Shown here: piece by piece, positions 62,650-64,000 of the stretch
Layout of the letters: each line of letters begins with the position of its first letter
Numbering within the stretch: position 1 is the first letter of the stretch
NCBI RefSeq assembly: GCF_031127805.1
Contig: NZ_JARXHW010000008.1
Location: 1-64,000, forward strand
From: Thalassobacterium maritimum
GTDB taxonomy: Bacteria; Verrucomicrobiota; Verrucomicrobiia; Opitutales; Coraliomargaritaceae
Length of the DNA stretch: 64,000 bases
Direction: 5' to 3'
Program-made: the position numbers and the translations under genes
The notes under the pieces: generated by a model
What the model was told of the DNA's origin: nothing
What the model saw: the letters and a program-made list of their open reading frames with translations, nothing else
Databases searched by the model: none

Positions 62650-63754
62650 AACTAAACGCACGATACTATTGGTTGATGATAGTGTTCCAAATGTTGATTT
62701 ACTGTTGGACCTGCTCGATGGCCTGGGGCATCGTGTACTAGTCGCTGAGAATGGCGAATCCGTGCTTCAACGGTGCCGCTTAGCGAAGCCAGATGTTATT
62801 TTCATGAATACTATTCTGCCAGGGATTGACGGGGTTGAGTGTTGTCGTCGAATCAAAGCTGAAGCAGAATTTAGACAAATCCCCGTGGTCATTATGTCAG
62901 ACGACAGCGACGACGGGGAATTGCGTAGTCGTTGTTTTAAATCGGGTGCATGTGCCTTTATCACGAAACCAGTCATACGGGATGAAGTGGTTGCAATTTT
63001 AAATAATCAATTAGAGCTAATTGAATTGCGCGAGCAGGTCAAAACTTCGAACGGAGCCGAAGCACGTTCATTGGAAGAGTTTGATCTCCTCGTGGACTTT
63101 ATCGCGCATGACATGAAAAGTCCAATCGTATGCATTACTGGCTTTGCAGAAGAGCTAGCGGAGCAGTTTTCAGAAGTTGAAGTCGATGCGGAATGGCATG
63201 AGTTTCTAGGCTATATACATCATTCGGCAAATGATGTTGATATTATATTAGAGGCACTGGTGCTGCTCAAAAATTTAAGGACACTAGAATGGCGAGAACC
63301 AGAACTGGTGAAACTAGAAAGCTTGTTTCAAGGGGTGCTGTCTCGCTATGAGCAGTTTGAATCTTACAAGCCGCTAGAAATGAACGCGAGCTGTAACGAT
63401 TACTCTGTGATTTCTCAGCCTACCCTGCTGGAAGAACTCGTCTTTATCCTAATTCGTAATTTTGGCAATCTGATAGAGCCTGGAGAGACTTTACAATTGA
63501 ACGTAGAAATCGAGAGCTCCAATAATGGGCAAATCTTGCTGCGTTTAAATGCAAATACGAGAGCAATGACCGATGTGGAATTGTCTCATATTTTAGAACC
63601 TCTACAGGGTAAAAAGCGTAAACGAGTAAAAGATGTTAGCATTCAGATGTTATGCGCTCAGAAAATCATTTCATACCTAGCGATTAATGCATGGGCAGAA
63701 CATGGTCCCAAAGATTCGTTAACGGTATGCCTGAACCTAGAAAATGGAGGATGA
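62642..63754 (+). CDS. pseudo-receiver/histidine-kinase-like protein with Asn at the phospho-acceptor site
   Basis: A 370-residue protein overlapping the hybrid kinase by eight bases. Residues 6-120 are a receiver fold with the acidic pair D12-D13 and Lys109 intact, but the phospho-acceptor is Asn56 (DVIFMNTILPG, AAT at 62807-62809). A HisKA-like segment with His156 (FIAHDMKSPIVCITGF) follows, but the C-terminal ATPase domain is degenerate: no clear G boxes. It may thus be a phosphorylation-independent scaffold or a receiver of protein contacts. The last gene in view (63759) follows four bases after its stop. Confidence 0.85.
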   Translation: MHKTKRTILLVDDSVPNVDLLLDLLDGLGHRVLVAENGESVLQRCRLAKPDVIFMNTILPGIDGVECCRRIKAEAEFRQIPVVIMSDDSDDGELRSRCFKSGACAFITKPVIRDEVVAILNNQLELIELREQVKTSNGAEARSLEEFDLLVDFIAHDMKSPIVCITGFAEELAEQFSEVEVDAEWHEFLGYIHHSANDVDIILEALVLLKNLRTLEWREPELVKLESLFQGVLSRYEQFESYKPLEMNASCNDYSVISQPTLLEELVFILIRNFGNLIEPGETLQLNVEIESSNNGQILLRLNANTRAMTDVELSHILEPLQGKKRKRVKDVSIQMLCAQKIISYLAINAWAEHGPKDSLTVCLNLENGG

Positions 63755-63758
63755 AGTA

Positions 63759-64000
63759 ATGATTCAAGAGTCCTCACTACATATCACTGAGTTTGCCCTC
63801 ACAAATGATGTAAGCAAGGTTTCATCGATTCGCGATCGATTTGTCAATTTCCTCAGTTCGCTTGGGCTGAACGAAAGAGAGAAAGACGCTTGGAAACTGG
63901 TGTTCACTGAGCTCATTAATAATGCCATTGAACACGGCAGTGGTGCACAAGCTACTCAAAAAATTTACGCAAGGTGGTGGTCTGTAAATAATTCAGTTTG
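63759..64000 (+). CDS. RsbW-like anti-sigma/serine-kinase ATPase (truncated by the window end)
   Basis: An 80-residue start of a GHKL ATPase: MIQESSLHITEFALTNDVSK, then WKLVFTELINNAIEHGSG, where E and N of the N box are present. This pattern is that of RsbW/SpoIIAB-type anti-sigma kinases, which act by partner switching with an anti-sigma-factor antagonist. The rest lies beyond the window. ATG at 63759 with GGAGG about 12 bases upstream, in the H-NOX operon. Confidence 0.8.
   Translation, partial: MIQESSLHITEFALTNDVSKVSSIRDRFVNFLSSLGLNEREKDAWKLVFTELINNAIEHGSGAQATQKIYARWWSVNNSV

Noticed and set aside
1..64000. CRISPR array, tRNA or rRNA genes
   Set aside because: No regularly spaced direct repeats, tRNA-like clover patterns or rRNA sequences were noticed by eye; a tRNA scan was not possible.

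Overview
The window looks like a chromosomal segment of a Gram-negative bacterium, most likely of the Verrucomicrobiota (Opitutae/Puniceicoccales-like). This is an overall impression from gene content (archaeal-type ProRS, Mla/MCE lipid transport with a STAS-fused permease, a very large signal peptidase I, PxpBCA, many genes with weak Shine-Dalgarno sequences and GTG/TTG starts). No rRNA or tRNA gene is present to confirm it. Core genes are densely packed, and three AT-richer accessory stretches interrupt them.

Region 1 (1-8.5 kb, accessory). A minus-strand, translationally coupled four-gene operon encodes a DUF6884-like protein, a DGQHR-domain protein, a DpdA-like tRNA-guanine-transglycosylase homologue and a second DGQHR-domain protein. 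DpdA and DpdB (a DGQHR protein) are the known machinery that inserts preQ0 into DNA, so this is a candidate compact 7-deazaguanine DNA-modification island of unusual composition. Divergent from it lies an orphan FGE/SUMF1-domain gene, then a 25-codon mini-ORF with a very strong ribosome-binding site and a hairpin terminator. Remnants of an HsdR restriction subunit and an AlbA_2-type regulator follow.

Region 2 (8.5-16.2 kb, core): metallophosphoesterase, yaaA, gltX, proS, a small membrane protein, serS, moaA. Region 3 (16.2-19.4 kb, accessory, AT-rich): hypothetical proteins, a frameshifted and nonsense-interrupted GIY-YIG-like phage gene, and two adjacent HEPN-like genes. Region 4 (19.4-50.9 kb, core): flavoprotein, cytidylate-kinase-like protein, a histidine kinase/response regulator pair, ABC-F, ispD, pyrF, ispE, a PtsI-like enzyme, ExoD, nadD-rsfS-M48 protease-nuclease, RNA methyltransferases, shikimate kinase, thioesterase, two tandem HAD phosphatases, mlaE-mlaF-mlaD-PqiC-like lipoprotein, an Nramp transporter, a Phd/zeta-like toxin-antitoxin pair, hflX, a beta-helix acyltransferase, pxpB-pxpC-pxpA and lepB.

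Region 5 (50.9-56.2 kb, accessory): gene remnants, then an XRE / ImmA-IrrE protease / Panacea-like-DUF488 / unknown-protein operon lying between two copies of the 5' end of an AlbA_2-type ATPase gene. The downstream copy is broken by an amber codon. Region 6 (56.4-64 kb): malQ, then a tightly packed operon of sugar transferase, beta-helix protein, H-NOX heme sensor, PAS hybrid histidine kinase, a kinase-like protein whose receiver has Asn in place of the phospho-acceptor Asp, and the start of an RsbW-like ATPase. I read this as a nitric-oxide or redox sensing pathway wired to polysaccharide synthesis and possibly to partner switching.
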